A DNA stretch of 64,000 bases from Lachnospiraceae bacterium (lineage in GTDB: Bacteria; Bacillota; Clostridia; Lachnospirales; Lachnospiraceae): assembly GCA_017552715.1 (NCBI GenBank), contig JAFZOW010000075.1, forward strand, positions 27,487 to 91,486. The letters are read 5' to 3'. This document shows positions 17,878 to 26,417 of this stretch, piece after piece. The notes under the pieces were generated by a model that saw only the letters and a program-made list of their open reading frames with translations, was not told the origin of the DNA and did no database searches. The first letter of the stretch is position 1. Each line of letters starts with the position of its first letter. Made by a program: the position numbers and the translations under genes.

Positions 17878-19137
17878 ATGGAGTATGTAAGGAGAGCGAT
17901 AGAGGATATAGTAAAACGATCTCAAAAGACATTTAAATGTGTATTGATCACCGGTGCGCGACAGACCGGAAAGTCTACGCTGCTCAGACATTTGTATCCC
18001 GGGGTAAAAGAAGTGTCTTTTGATGACCCTTTTATTGAGGAGCAGGCAAAAAACAATCCGGAGATGTTCATGTCTCTGAATGAACCGCCTGTATTTTTTG
18101 ACGAAATACAATATGTGCCATCTTTGTTCAGATATATAAAACGATCGTGTGACAACAATGATCGCAAGGGCCTGTTTTACATTTCGGGTTCTCAACCGTT
18201 TAAGTTAATGGACCTGGTATCCGATTCACTTGCGGGGCGCGCTGCAATCATCGAGCTTCCGCCTTTTTCTCTAAGGGAGATACTAACGAGCAGATTTGAT
18301 AAGCCCTTTCTTCCGACCATGGAGTATGTAAAAGAGAGAAATAAAGATGCAGTAAAGCCTGGTAACATATGGAGCATTATTCATCGGGGAGGGTATCCGG
18401 AAATGCAGGATCCGGATATGGATTGGGCGATGTTCTTCTCCAGTTATGTTAAGACCTATTTAGAGAAGGATGTAAGAGAACTGACTGCTGTTCAGGATCT
18501 GGATGCTTTTCGCAGATTTATGGTGGCTTGTGCAGCAAGAACCGGTCAGATGCTGAACTATTCCAATTTAGCAGATGAAGTTGGCAAAGATGCAAATACC
18601 ATAAAAAGCTGGATCTCGGTTCTGGAGGCATCCGGCATCGTATATATTTTGGAACCGTTTTCCAACAGTGCATTAAAGCGAGTGATCAAAACACCGAAAT
18701 TATACTTCAGGGATACAGGTCTGGCTGCGTATCTTACAAGATGGCTTACCCCGGAAACCCTTGCATTAGGGGCTATGAGTGGTGCTTTTTTTGAAACGTT
18801 CGTTATTTCTGAGATATTAAAGAGCTATTCGAACAGAGGCCTGGATTACAGATATTTTGTTTCGTATTACAGGGGAAAGGATAAGAAAAGAATAAAAAAG
18901 GATGGAAAAGAAATCCATGAGGAAGCGGAGATAGATTTTATCATCGAACAGGAAGGCGTGTTGTATCCGATCGAGATCAAACAGAGTGATTCAGCCACAG
19001 CCGATATGACTTCGGCTTTTCAGATATTAGATAAGATCCCCGAAAAGAAAAGGGGTACAGGAGCCGTCATATGTATGTGTTCAATGCCGGGCGCTCTCAG
19101 AGAAAATGTACTCCAGATCCCGTATTGGTATATCTGA
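17878..19137 (+). CDS. AAA-family ATPase with DUF4143 domain
   Basis: Product of about 419 residues. The N-terminal AAA_14-type P-loop domain has Walker A GARQTGKST near residue 24 and Walker B VFFDEIQ near 70; ISGSQPF is the sensor-like motif. The C-terminal half has the DUF4143 pattern, including YFRDTGLAAYL and a nuclease-like stretch EAEIDFIIEQ...YPIEIKQS. The family is common, often strain-specific, and of unknown function, with suggested links to DNA or toxin-antitoxin biology. Codon use is AT-richer (AGA, ATA, TTA) than its neighbours, which suggests acquisition. Two in-frame ATG occur; the second has better spacing (8) from GGAGG and was chosen. Confidence 0.85.
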   Translation: MEYVRRAIEDIVKRSQKTFKCVLITGARQTGKSTLLRHLYPGVKEVSFDDPFIEEQAKNNPEMFMSLNEPPVFFDEIQYVPSLFRYIKRSCDNNDRKGLFYISGSQPFKLMDLVSDSLAGRAAIIELPPFSLREILTSRFDKPFLPTMEYVKERNKDAVKPGNIWSIIHRGGYPEMQDPDMDWAMFFSSYVKTYLEKDVRELTAVQDLDAFRRFMVACAARTGQMLNYSNLADEVGKDANTIKSWISVLEASGIVYILEPFSNSALKRVIKTPKLYFRDTGLAAYLTRWLTPETLALGAMSGAFFETFVISEILKSYSNRGLDYRYFVSYYRGKDKKRIKKDGKEIHEEAEIDFIIEQEGVLYPIEIKQSDSATADMTSAFQILDKIPEKKRGTGAVICMCSMPGALRENVLQIPYWYI

Positions 19138-19192
19138 GATTGATGTTGAGACCGGCAATCTGTTACAATGGTGCAAACGGAGGTGTACGACT

Positions 19193-19738
19193 ATGGATCT
19201 GAGAGATTTCAACCCGAATGAACCTACGGAAGAGCAGCGCCTTCTGCTGCGCAAGGTAAATGCCATACGCGGAGTGATCTCCGGGGCCCTGACCGCCGGT
19301 GTCTGTATATATGCCTTCTTTTCTCCTATGTTTGCGCGTTTTCGGGATACGGAGGATGAAGTATTTGAGCTTGCAGCTAACGGCATGCAGCTGATACTGA
19401 TCATGTTCGCCGTGCTCGGTCTGCTGATCTTTCTGCGGAACCTCCTGACACTGATCATCATCTTCACCGGCAATGAATACAGCGCTTTCGGCGAAAAATA
19501 TCTGGAACTTGCCGGTTTTCTGGAGAGCAATACCGGCCGACTGGCGAGTATCGTCATCAGCGTGATCATCACTGCCTTCGGTGCTTTTGCCATCGGCGGA
19601 GGTGCGGCGGGCCTTACGGAAGGGGATCCGATGGCTCTGTATATCGTAGCGGGCGTATTTATCGCAGCGGGTGTGGGAACGGCTGTCGTCAATCTGATCG
19701 GACTGATCCGCAGCATACGCGAACGGGCACAGGCCTAA
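19193..19738 (+). CDS. Membrane protein of unknown function
   Basis: A 181-residue protein with four predicted hydrophobic segments (about 30-50, 62-85, 120-143 and 148-172). The N-terminus (MDLRDFNPNEPTEEQRLLL) is hydrophilic. The ATG at 19193 follows CGGAGG by nine bases; the open frame extends upstream but without a site. It overlaps the 3' end of the convergent gene by four bases. I do not recognise a family. Confidence 0.6.
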   Translation: MDLRDFNPNEPTEEQRLLLRKVNAIRGVISGALTAGVCIYAFFSPMFARFRDTEDEVFELAANGMQLILIMFAVLGLLIFLRNLLTLIIIFTGNEYSAFGEKYLELAGFLESNTGRLASIVISVIITAFGAFAIGGGAAGLTEGDPMALYIVAGVFIAAGVGTAVVNLIGLIRSIRERAQA

Positions 19739-20115
19739 AACACATCCATCCCCGGGCCGCTGTCCAATAGCCGCACATACTTCTCCGGCTCCCGCTTCAT
19801 CCGGGCCATAAAAAGGAAGCTGTCCAGTACCAGCGCATCCTTTGCGCATTCCGGAGAATTCTTCCCGATATCCTTGCTCACATCAAAGCGGCGAAGCTGG
19901 TAAAAATACACATCGGTAAGCCCGTAGCCTTCACAGCTGACTCCGTCATAGAGGCTTTTCTCGTCCAGATAATACATAAAAGCGCCCATCAGTCCGGCAT
20001 CCTTAAGAAGTTCTTCCCACAGCTCTTCCCTGTAGGCTTCATCCCTTCCGCACAAAGCTGCCAGCTCTTTAAGGCGCTCATATGCTTTTACCCGTCTCGC
20101 ATCAAATATGATCAT
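19735..20115 (-). CDS. Hypothetical protein at the end of the folD operon
   Basis: A 126-residue soluble, mostly helical protein, beginning MIIFDARRVKAYERLKEL. No known motif is seen. The ATG directly follows the folD stop codon, so the two are very likely co-translated. It may be a lineage-specific protein. Confidence 0.6.
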   Translation of the reverse strand: MIIFDARRVKAYERLKELAALCGRDEAYREELWEELLKDAGLMGAFMYYLDEKSLYDGVSCEGYGLTDVYFYQLRRFDVSKDIGKNSPECAKDALVLDSFLFMARMKREPEKYVRLLDSGPGMDVF

Positions 20116-20967
20116 TTATCCCAGCCGTTTTTTTGCTGCTTCCACCACATGCTCCAGGAGCACGGAAGTGGTCACGCCTCCCACGCCGCCGGGAACCGGG
20201 GTGATGGCGGCCACGCTGTCCTTTACTTCATCAAAACGCACATCGCCGCAGAGCTTTCCTTCCTCGTTCACATGGATGCCCACATCCAGCACCGTCTGGC
20301 CTTCTCCCAGACATTCCGAACCCGCGATGCCTGCTTTCCCCGCAGCCACCACCACCAGCTCCGCTTCCCGCACCACGGAAGGCAGATCCTTTGTCTTTGT
20401 ATGACAGATCGTCACGGTGGCATTCCGCTGCATCAGCAGCATGGCAACAGGTCGTCCTATGACCAGGCTGCGGCCGATAACTGTACAGCGCTTTCCCGCG
20501 GGATCGATACCGTAATGATCCAGGATGCGCAGGCAGGCATCGGCGGTGCAGGGCGCAAAGCCCAGGGCCTTGCCTGCGAACACTCCCGCCAGGGAGATAT
20601 CCGTGATCCCGTCCACATCCTTTTCGGGAGCCAGTGTGTTTACGATGAGGCTTTCATCAAACTGCTTCGGCAGCGGACGGAAGAGCAGTACGCCGTGGAC
20701 ACTGTCATCCTTATTCAGTCGTTCTATAACGTCAAGCACTTCTTCCTGGGAAGCATCGGCGGGAAGCAGTACCTTCTCGTACTCCACCCCCAGGCTTTCG
20801 CAGCGCTTCACGGCACCGCGCTCATACGAGATATCGTCCTCCCGCTCCCCCAGGCGCACGATGGCCAGCTTCGGGCTGATCCCCTTTGATCTCAGCTCTT
20901 CCGCATCTTTTTTTATCTTTTCGTTTAAGGCAGCATTGACTTCCTTCGCCAGTAAAAGTTCAGACAT
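20116..20967 (-). CDS. folD: Methylenetetrahydrofolate dehydrogenase / cyclohydrolase FolD
   Basis: Interconverts 5,10-methylene-, 5,10-methenyl- and 10-formyl-tetrahydrofolate using NAD(P). The 283-residue length, the PEKDVDGI motif (about D117, E. coli D121), the GRSLVIGRPVAMLL nucleotide-binding stretch and the C-terminal TPVPGGVGG signature are clear. By eye two residues needed for cyclohydrolase activity differ: the position of E. coli Lys56 is Ala (A52 in YERGAVKRC) and that of Gln98 is Phe (F96 in LLFRPLP). It may therefore act only as dehydrogenase, with the cyclohydrolase step left to FchA, whose gene lies immediately upstream and overlaps by 8 bases. Confidence 0.92.
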   Translation of the reverse strand: MSELLLAKEVNAALNEKIKKDAEELRSKGISPKLAIVRLGEREDDISYERGAVKRCESLGVEYEKVLLPADASQEEVLDVIERLNKDDSVHGVLLFRPLPKQFDESLIVNTLAPEKDVDGITDISLAGVFAGKALGFAPCTADACLRILDHYGIDPAGKRCTVIGRSLVIGRPVAMLLMQRNATVTICHTKTKDLPSVVREAELVVVAAGKAGIAGSECLGEGQTVLDVGIHVNEEGKLCGDVRFDEVKDSVAAITPVPGGVGGVTTSVLLEHVVEAAKKRLG

Positions 20968-21591
20968 ACAGCTCTCCTTTCACCTTTTCATACAGCTGAT
21001 CCGCCTTCCGGCAGGGGCCTTCCAGCAGGGCATTGCACTCTTTGTTGAGGCGCTCCGCCTCCTCCCGGTCCTTCATGAGCTTTGTATTGATAAAGACGTT
21101 CAGTGCAGCTCCCCGCATGGCCGCCGCGGCAAAGCTTGCCGCCACCCCGGCATCGGAAAGGGCCAGACGGCTGCCTTTTTCGGCAAAGACTTCCAGCAGT
21201 TCAACTCCGGCTGCCGCACTGCGCAGGATCTCCATGGGCACGCCGCGGCTTCCTTCAGGGCAGCCTCCATGACCTCTTCCTTCCGGGCCTGCTGCTCCGG
21301 TGTTTCCTTCGGCAGGGAATAGGCTGCCGCCAGCGGAGCAAAAGCCTCCGCATCCGCATCGATGAGGCCCAGGAGCTTATCCTGCAGGGCCGTGATCCTC
21401 TCTTTCAGGGAAAGGATCTCCTCCTCCACATCCGCATACTTCTTTTTCCCCACAGTCAGGCTGCCCACCATATTGCCCAGGGCACAGGAAAGGGCACCCA
21501 GCAGGGCGGATGCGCCGCCGCCTCCCGGGACCGGATCTTTGCCCGCCAGACGGGATACGAATTCTTCACAGCTCAGTTTTGTAAATTCCAT
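20960..21591 (-). pseudogene. fchA: Methenyltetrahydrofolate cyclohydrolase FchA (FTCD C-terminal family), frameshifted
   Basis: Cyclodeaminase/cyclohydrolase family enzyme hydrolysing 5,10-methenyl-THF. The N-terminal part (KDPVPGGGGASALLGALSCALG, the folate-binding Gly loop) is in one frame from the ATG at 21591; the C-terminal part (PMEILRSAAAGVELLEVF to the end) is in another. Together they give about 209 residues, the usual length. The break is at about 21240-21243, in GCGGCGTGCCC, where one extra G would restore ...AAAVPMEIL, so a single-base deletion or a sequencing error is the simplest cause. Its position directly before a FolD that seems to lack cyclohydrolase residues makes a loss costly. 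Confidence 0.85.
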
Positions 21592-21608
21592 ACTGTTATT
21601 CTCCGTTT

Positions 21609-22454
21609 TTATTTTTCCAATACCAGGATCTCTCCGGGCTCCAGGATGATACGCCCCTCCGCCTCAAAGCGCTCCGCCACGCTGCGGTCAAAGCCGGCGG
21701 TATTATCGGAGGGCACCATGTGATAGGGGATGCTGTGGGCAGCACCCACCAGCGCAGCGCAGCGGGAGGCTTCCTCCATGCCCATATTGTAAACTCCGTC
21801 ACAGCAGAAGAAGGCGTAATCGATATCCTTAAGCTCCTTCATCTGCCCGGTCTCGGAGGTGTCGCCCGAGATATAGAGCCGCACCCCGTCGGAAAAAGTC
21901 AGCACATAACCCACGCAGTTCTTAATGCTGTGATTGGCGTTATTGCCGGCTTCCACCGCTTCGATCTGTACGCCGGCTTCCTCAGAGCTCTGATGGCTGC
22001 CGCCGGCCAGGGCTTCCTTTTCCGTGATGATCACGCAGTCCTCGCTGCGCACGCTCACCTTATCCATATCCGCATGATCGTAATGGGAATGGGTGCGCAG
22101 GATCAGATCCGCCGGCTGATCGTAAGCATTGCCGAAGAAGGGATCCACATAAATAAACTTTCCCTCCGCCGTCTTTATACGCAGGCTGGCATGCCCCAGA
22201 TAGAGCAGCTCTGCCGGGGAAGGAGCGGCTTCTTCCGCTTCCGTGGGGAGTGCTTCCTCCGGCTCTTCCGGAGTGGGTGTTTCCACTGCAGGCTGCGCCT
22301 CTCCGGCTGTGGGAGTTACAGGCGCTTCCTCCGGCGTGGGGGTCTGTACGATCCTCGGTCCGCCGCTCGCCTCCGGTACGATCGTCGTCTTCCCGCAGGC
22401 TGCCAGGGCAAAGCCAAACAGCAGAGTCCAAAGAATAAAGCGGATCCTCTTCAT
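21609..22454 (-). CDS. Lipoprotein with metallo-beta-lactamase fold (UlaG-like hydrolase)
   Basis: A 281-residue secreted lipoprotein: signal sequence with lipobox LAAC at about 17-20, then a Pro/Glu/Thr/Ala-rich linker to about residue 80. The MBL-fold domain follows, with the metal motif THSHYDHAD (HxHxDH), a GDTSETG loop carrying the bridging Asp, and a late His in YHMVP. It should sit on the outer face of the membrane. Substrate unknown. Three bases separate it from the upstream nnr gene. Confidence 0.8.
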   Translation of the reverse strand: MKRIRFILWTLLFGFALAACGKTTIVPEASGGPRIVQTPTPEEAPVTPTAGEAQPAVETPTPEEPEEALPTEAEEAAPSPAELLYLGHASLRIKTAEGKFIYVDPFFGNAYDQPADLILRTHSHYDHADMDKVSVRSEDCVIITEKEALAGGSHQSSEEAGVQIEAVEAGNNANHSIKNCVGYVLTFSDGVRLYISGDTSETGQMKELKDIDYAFFCCDGVYNMGMEEASRCAALVGAAHSIPYHMVPSDNTAGFDRSVAERFEAEGRIILEPGEILVLEK

Positions 22455-22457
22455 TTC

Positions 22458-23945
22458 CTACCTCCGTATCTCCAGGGCATCGATCAGGGCCGAAGCCGTG
22501 ACGGCAGCCTTCCCGTGAAGTTCCGCCGCTTCGTCTCCGCAATGGGCATGCAGGGAAACACCGAAGGCTGCGGCTTCCAAAGGGCTTTCGCATACACAGA
22601 GCAGCGCCCCTATGATACCCGCCAGCACATCCCCGCTGCCTGCGGTAGCCATGCCGTCATTTCCTTCCGTATTGTAGTAAAGCTTTATACCGTCGCTGAC
22701 CACCGTGGTGGCGGATTTGGCCACCAGTATGCAGCCGTACTCCGCTGCCAGCGCCTTCAGCGCATCCGCATCCTGCATATCCGTTCCGGGAAAGAGCCTT
22801 GCAAATTCCCCGGGATGGGGAGTGAGCACGACAGGGCAGCCCCTTGCGGCCCTCTCCTTCAGAAAACTCTTATCCTTTGCCAGGGCATTCAGGCCGTCGG
22901 CGTCGATGAGCACGGGTCCCTTCCATAGCATCAGCTCCCTGCGCTCAAGCCAGGATGCCGCCGCCGCACCGCAGCCGCAGCCCAGTACCAGGGCATCCGC
23001 CCAGTCCAAAGCTTTTTTCAGTTCCTCTTCCCCGCAGTCCTCGGCTGCCAGGAACATGGCCTCCGGCACGCTTCCGATCATCAGTTCCCGGTTGGCTGCC
23101 GGGCTTATGATGCGCACCATCCCCGCACCGCTGTATAATACGGAACGGGCATTCAGAATCCCGGCTCCGGGCATCCCTTCCGAGCCGCTGATGCAGAGCA
23201 CCTTGCCGAAGCTTCCCTTATGTCCCAGGATATCCCGCTCCGGAAGCCGTTTCTTTACTTCTTCCCAGTGCAGCAGGCTCTCCTGCGGGAGCGTCTCCTC
23301 CATGGCACCGATGGGACAGATCTTCACTTTCCCGCAGTAATGCCGTCCTTCCCCCAGGAGCATGCCCCTCTTAAAGGCCGTAAAGCTCACGGTCAGATCG
23401 GCACATACAGCCACAGGCTGGGGACGGCCGCTGTCACTGTTAAGGCCGGTGGGGATATCTATGGCGATCACCATACGCCCTTCTTCCCGGCGGGCAGCGT
23501 TCAGCTGTTCAAGCACAGCCTGATAGCGCTCATCCAGGGGGCGGGACAGGCCTATGCCCAGCATGGCATCCACGGCAATGTCCCAGTCAGGGAGTTTATC
23601 CGGAAGTTCTTCGATCCGCAGCCCCAGCCTTTCAAGTATCCCGGCCTGGGTCCGCCACTCTTCCGTGGCGTGTTCCTTATTTCCCGTGCAGATCACCCGG
23701 GTATGTACATCCTTCCGCTCCGTCAGAAAACGGGCCAGTGCCAGACCGTCTGCCCCGTTATTGCCCGTTCCGGAAAGGATCAGCACACGCTTTTCCTTCT
23801 GCTCCATGGCATCCAGACGGGTGCAGAGGCTCTCATAGACCGAGAGAGCCGCCCTTTCCATCAGAAGAAGGGACGGTACCGTCCCATCCTTCATCAGTCT
23901 CTGTTCATATTCCTTTACGGCTGCTGCCGAAGCTACGCTGTACAT
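22458..23945 (-). CDS. nnr: Bifunctional NAD(P)H-hydrate repair enzyme Nnr
   Basis: Repairs damaged NADH/NADPH hydrates: epimerase (NnrE/YjeF_N) in the first ~215 residues and ADP/ATP-dependent dehydratase (NnrD) in the rest. The N-terminal domain shows GTGNNGADGLALARFL and the AVDAMLGIGLSRP segment; the C-terminal domain shows LTPHPGEFARLF and TAGSGDVLAGIIGAL. Total 495 residues matches fused Nnr proteins. Housekeeping enzyme within a dense minus-strand operon, five bases after ptsI. Confidence 0.94.
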   Translation of the reverse strand: MYSVASAAAVKEYEQRLMKDGTVPSLLLMERAALSVYESLCTRLDAMEQKEKRVLILSGTGNNGADGLALARFLTERKDVHTRVICTGNKEHATEEWRTQAGILERLGLRIEELPDKLPDWDIAVDAMLGIGLSRPLDERYQAVLEQLNAARREEGRMVIAIDIPTGLNSDSGRPQPVAVCADLTVSFTAFKRGMLLGEGRHYCGKVKICPIGAMEETLPQESLLHWEEVKKRLPERDILGHKGSFGKVLCISGSEGMPGAGILNARSVLYSGAGMVRIISPAANRELMIGSVPEAMFLAAEDCGEEELKKALDWADALVLGCGCGAAAASWLERRELMLWKGPVLIDADGLNALAKDKSFLKERAARGCPVVLTPHPGEFARLFPGTDMQDADALKALAAEYGCILVAKSATTVVSDGIKLYYNTEGNDGMATAGSGDVLAGIIGALLCVCESPLEAAAFGVSLHAHCGDEAAELHGKAAVTASALIDALEIRR

Positions 23946-23950
23946 ACGTT

Positions 23951-25561
23951 TTAATCCAGATGGATCACTTCGTTCCGCAGGGGCAGGATATAAGCGGGAA
24001 TGACCGAAAGCTCATCCACGCCGTATTCCAGAAAGGCTCTGGTGAGTTCCGTATCCGCCGCCAGTTCCCCGCAGACCCCCACGGGTATACCTGCCGCGTG
24101 GCCGTTCTCCACGGTCATGCGGATGAGGGAGAGCACTGCGGGATGATGAGGGTCATATACATGATCCAGCTTCACATTCCCACGGTCCGCCGCCAGGGTA
24201 TACTGGGTCAGGTCGTTGGTCCCTACGCTGAAATAATCCGCTTCCTTCGCCAGCTCGCCGCTGATGAGGGCCGCGGCCGGTGTCTCGATCACAACACCCA
24301 GTTCCACATCTTCCTTATAAGGGATCCCGGCTTCCTTCAGTTCGGCCTTGATCTCCTCCACATGCTGCTTGCACTGACGGAACTCCTCCATGGAAACGAT
24401 CATGGGGAACATGATCACCGGATTCCCGAAGGCGGAAGCCCGTAGTATAGCGCGCAGCTGCGTACGGAAGATATCGGGCTGATCCAGACAGATGCGTATG
24501 CCGCGATAGCCCATGGCGGGATTCTCCTCACGGCCGATGCGGAAATAGGCCGCCTGCTTGTCGGCCCCCAGATCCAGGGTACGTATCACCACCCGCTTTC
24601 CTTCCATGCGCTGCAGCACATCCTTATATACGGCGAACTGCTCTTCCTCGGAGGGGAAGCCGTCGCTCTTAAGATACAGAAATTCGCTGCGGAAAAGCCC
24701 TATGCCTTCGGCTCCGTTTTCCAATGCCTCGGACACATCCTCCACGCCGCCTATGTTGGCGCAGATTTGGATGCGCCGCCCGCCCTTTGTAAGGGTCTCA
24801 CGGTCCTTGAGGAGCTGCATCTCCTTTTCCAGAGCCTCGTCGGCGAGCCGCTGCTTTTCCATCTCTTCCGTCAGTGTCTTGTCCGGATCGATGGTGAGCA
24901 TGCCGGAATGTCCGTCCACGATGGCCTTAAGGCCGTTCCACTTTTTATCGATCTCGATACCGCTGATGGCGGGAAGCTTCATGGTACGGGCCAGGATGGC
25001 CGCATGGGAATCGGCTGAGCCCAGATAGGTTACGATGCCCAGCAGTTTGGAACGGTCGAAGCGCATGGTCTCGGAAGGGGTGAGTTCCTCCGCCACCAGG
25101 ATCACCGGCTCTTTCGGCCCGTCCTCTTCCTGGCCGCCGCCCAGTATGCGTAAGAGCAGCCCGGACACATCCTTCACATCCGTGCTGCGGGCTTTCAGAT
25201 AGGGATCCTCCATGCGGGAAAAGCGCCCCGCAAAGTGCTCGCCTGCTGCCGCCACCGCAGATTCCACGCTCAGCTTTTCCGAATTGATGACCCCGGACAC
25301 ATAAGCATTGAAATCCTCATCGTCCAGCATGGTCTGCTGAGCTTCAAAGATGGCCGCACTCTCCAGCCCCAGCTCCCGCTGTGCATGGTCATGCAGGTCC
25401 TTGAGCTGCTTGCGGGCCTTGTTCTTGGCATCCGCAAAGCGCAGCAGCTCCGCCACCGAATCCGCCGCGGGACGCCTCTGCTTCTGCTCCTTCTTCTCGT
25501 AAAAGAAGACAGGCCCCATGGCGATGCCTTTTTCGATCCCTTTTCCTTTGTACTGTTTCAT
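23951..25561 (-). CDS. ptsI: PTS enzyme I (phosphoenolpyruvate-protein phosphotransferase)
   Basis: Transfers phosphate from PEP to HPr at the head of the sugar phosphotransferase system. The phosphorylated His lies in GSADSHAAILART; the C-terminal PEP-binding barrel shows GIGLFRSEFLYL, YRGIRICLD and FSVGTNDLTQY. About 536 residues from the chosen start. The frame is open 12 codons further upstream, but the ATG at 25561 has GGGGGT nearby and gives the conventional N-terminus MKQYKGKGIEKGIAMG. No ptsH or EII gene is in the window. Confidence 0.95.
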   Translation of the reverse strand: MKQYKGKGIEKGIAMGPVFFYEKKEQKQRRPAADSVAELLRFADAKNKARKQLKDLHDHAQRELGLESAAIFEAQQTMLDDEDFNAYVSGVINSEKLSVESAVAAAGEHFAGRFSRMEDPYLKARSTDVKDVSGLLLRILGGGQEEDGPKEPVILVAEELTPSETMRFDRSKLLGIVTYLGSADSHAAILARTMKLPAISGIEIDKKWNGLKAIVDGHSGMLTIDPDKTLTEEMEKQRLADEALEKEMQLLKDRETLTKGGRRIQICANIGGVEDVSEALENGAEGIGLFRSEFLYLKSDGFPSEEEQFAVYKDVLQRMEGKRVVIRTLDLGADKQAAYFRIGREENPAMGYRGIRICLDQPDIFRTQLRAILRASAFGNPVIMFPMIVSMEEFRQCKQHVEEIKAELKEAGIPYKEDVELGVVIETPAAALISGELAKEADYFSVGTNDLTQYTLAADRGNVKLDHVYDPHHPAVLSLIRMTVENGHAAGIPVGVCGELAADTELTRAFLEYGVDELSVIPAYILPLRNEVIHLD

Positions 25562-25629
25562 GCTATACCCCCGTATTATCCGTATCCTGTCTTTCATCCG
25601 CCGCTCTGCCGGATAAAGGGCAGGATCCC

Positions 25630-26265
25630 TTATTTTACTTTTTCCATCAGAGCGGGCAGTTCCTCAAAAGCTTCGATACGGTAATCCGCATCCTTCACTT
25701 TACCAAAGCCGTAGGAAGCGTGGATAAAGGGGATGCCGGCATAATGGGCCGCATCGCAGTCCCCCTGGATATCCCCCACATAAAAGGCCCGCTCAAGCCC
25801 GTCCCGGACCAGGAGCTGCCTGATATTCTCTCCCTTGCTCAGCTTCAGAGTGCCGTAATCCGAATGGTCACGGAAGTATCCCCCCAGCCTGTGATATTCC
25901 AGAAAAGCCTCGATATAACCCTTCTGGCAGTTACTGACGATGGCCAGGAAATACTTTTCGGAAAGCTCCTTAAGAGTCTCCTCCAGCTTCGGCATCAGCT
26001 TTCCGCCGTGCTGCCGTATGTAATCATTTTCATGATCCGTGCAGAGCTTCATCAGCTCCAGGGCCCGCTCCTTCGGCACGGTATCGAAATACTCGTACGC
26101 GATCTGATCCATGGTCTTGCCCATCAGACCCATCATATCCTCAACCGTTCCCTGCCTGTGAAAATCGGGCAGCGTGGCGATCACCTCATTCCAGGAGCTT
26201 ACCACCGCCTCCGAACTGTCCCATAAAGTCCCGTCCAGATCGAACAGGATCGCTGTTTTCTCCAT
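25630..26265 (-). CDS. HAD-superfamily phosphatase (phosphoglycolate phosphatase-like)
   Basis: A 211-residue HAD hydrolase with motif I FDLDGTLWDS, a helical cap typical of the PGP/beta-PGM group, motif II around VSNCQKG and motif IV GDIQGDCDAAHYAG. The ATG at 26265 follows GAGAGG; a frame extension of ten codons upstream would overlap the promoter. It is the first gene of the operon continuing into ptsI, nnr, the MBL lipoprotein, fchA and folD. Substrate not determinable. Confidence 0.86.
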   Translation of the reverse strand: MEKTAILFDLDGTLWDSSEAVVSSWNEVIATLPDFHRQGTVEDMMGLMGKTMDQIAYEYFDTVPKERALELMKLCTDHENDYIRQHGGKLMPKLEETLKELSEKYFLAIVSNCQKGYIEAFLEYHRLGGYFRDHSDYGTLKLSKGENIRQLLVRDGLERAFYVGDIQGDCDAAHYAGIPFIHASYGFGKVKDADYRIEAFEELPALMEKVK

Positions 26266-26283
26266 ATCAACACCTCTCTCGGG

Positions 26284-26292
26284 ATTATACCA
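26284..26292 (-). promoter_or_regulatory. Extended -10 promoter of the HAD-ptsI-nnr-folD operon
   Basis: On the minus strand a perfect TATAAT is directly preceded by TGG, giving an extended -10 element 19 bases before the start codon; no good -35 is visible. It is divergent from, and next to, the promoter of the COG3044 gene. Confidence 0.6.
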
Positions 26293-26300
26293 CATACGGT

Positions 26301-26329
26301 TTGAATTTCATACCGCTTTATCTTATAAT
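26301..26329 (+). promoter_or_regulatory. Promoter of the COG3044 ATPase gene
   Basis: TTGAAT and TATAAT separated by exactly 17 bases, about 90 bp before the chosen start codon. The leader it would produce begins with a stem-loop shared with the galK leader. Confidence 0.75.
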
Positions 26330-26341
26330 GTTCTAATGTTC

Positions 26342-26383
26342 GCCGGGGTCGCGAGAGTGCGAAGCATAAAGCGATCCGCAGGC
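26342..26383 (+). promoter_or_regulatory. 5' leader stem-loop shared with galK
   Basis: Begins about a dozen bases after the -10 box. Outer GCC/GGC pairs, a 7-pair helix GGGTCGC/GCGATCC (one G-U), an internal loop and an apical TGC-GAA-GCA hairpin. The galK leader at 41478-41521 has the same plan and a shared AGCGATCCG. Not a riboswitch class I can name. Confidence 0.45.
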
Positions 26384-26417
26384 ATCATATTGTTGTCAGA
26401 TCACCGGAGGAATGATC

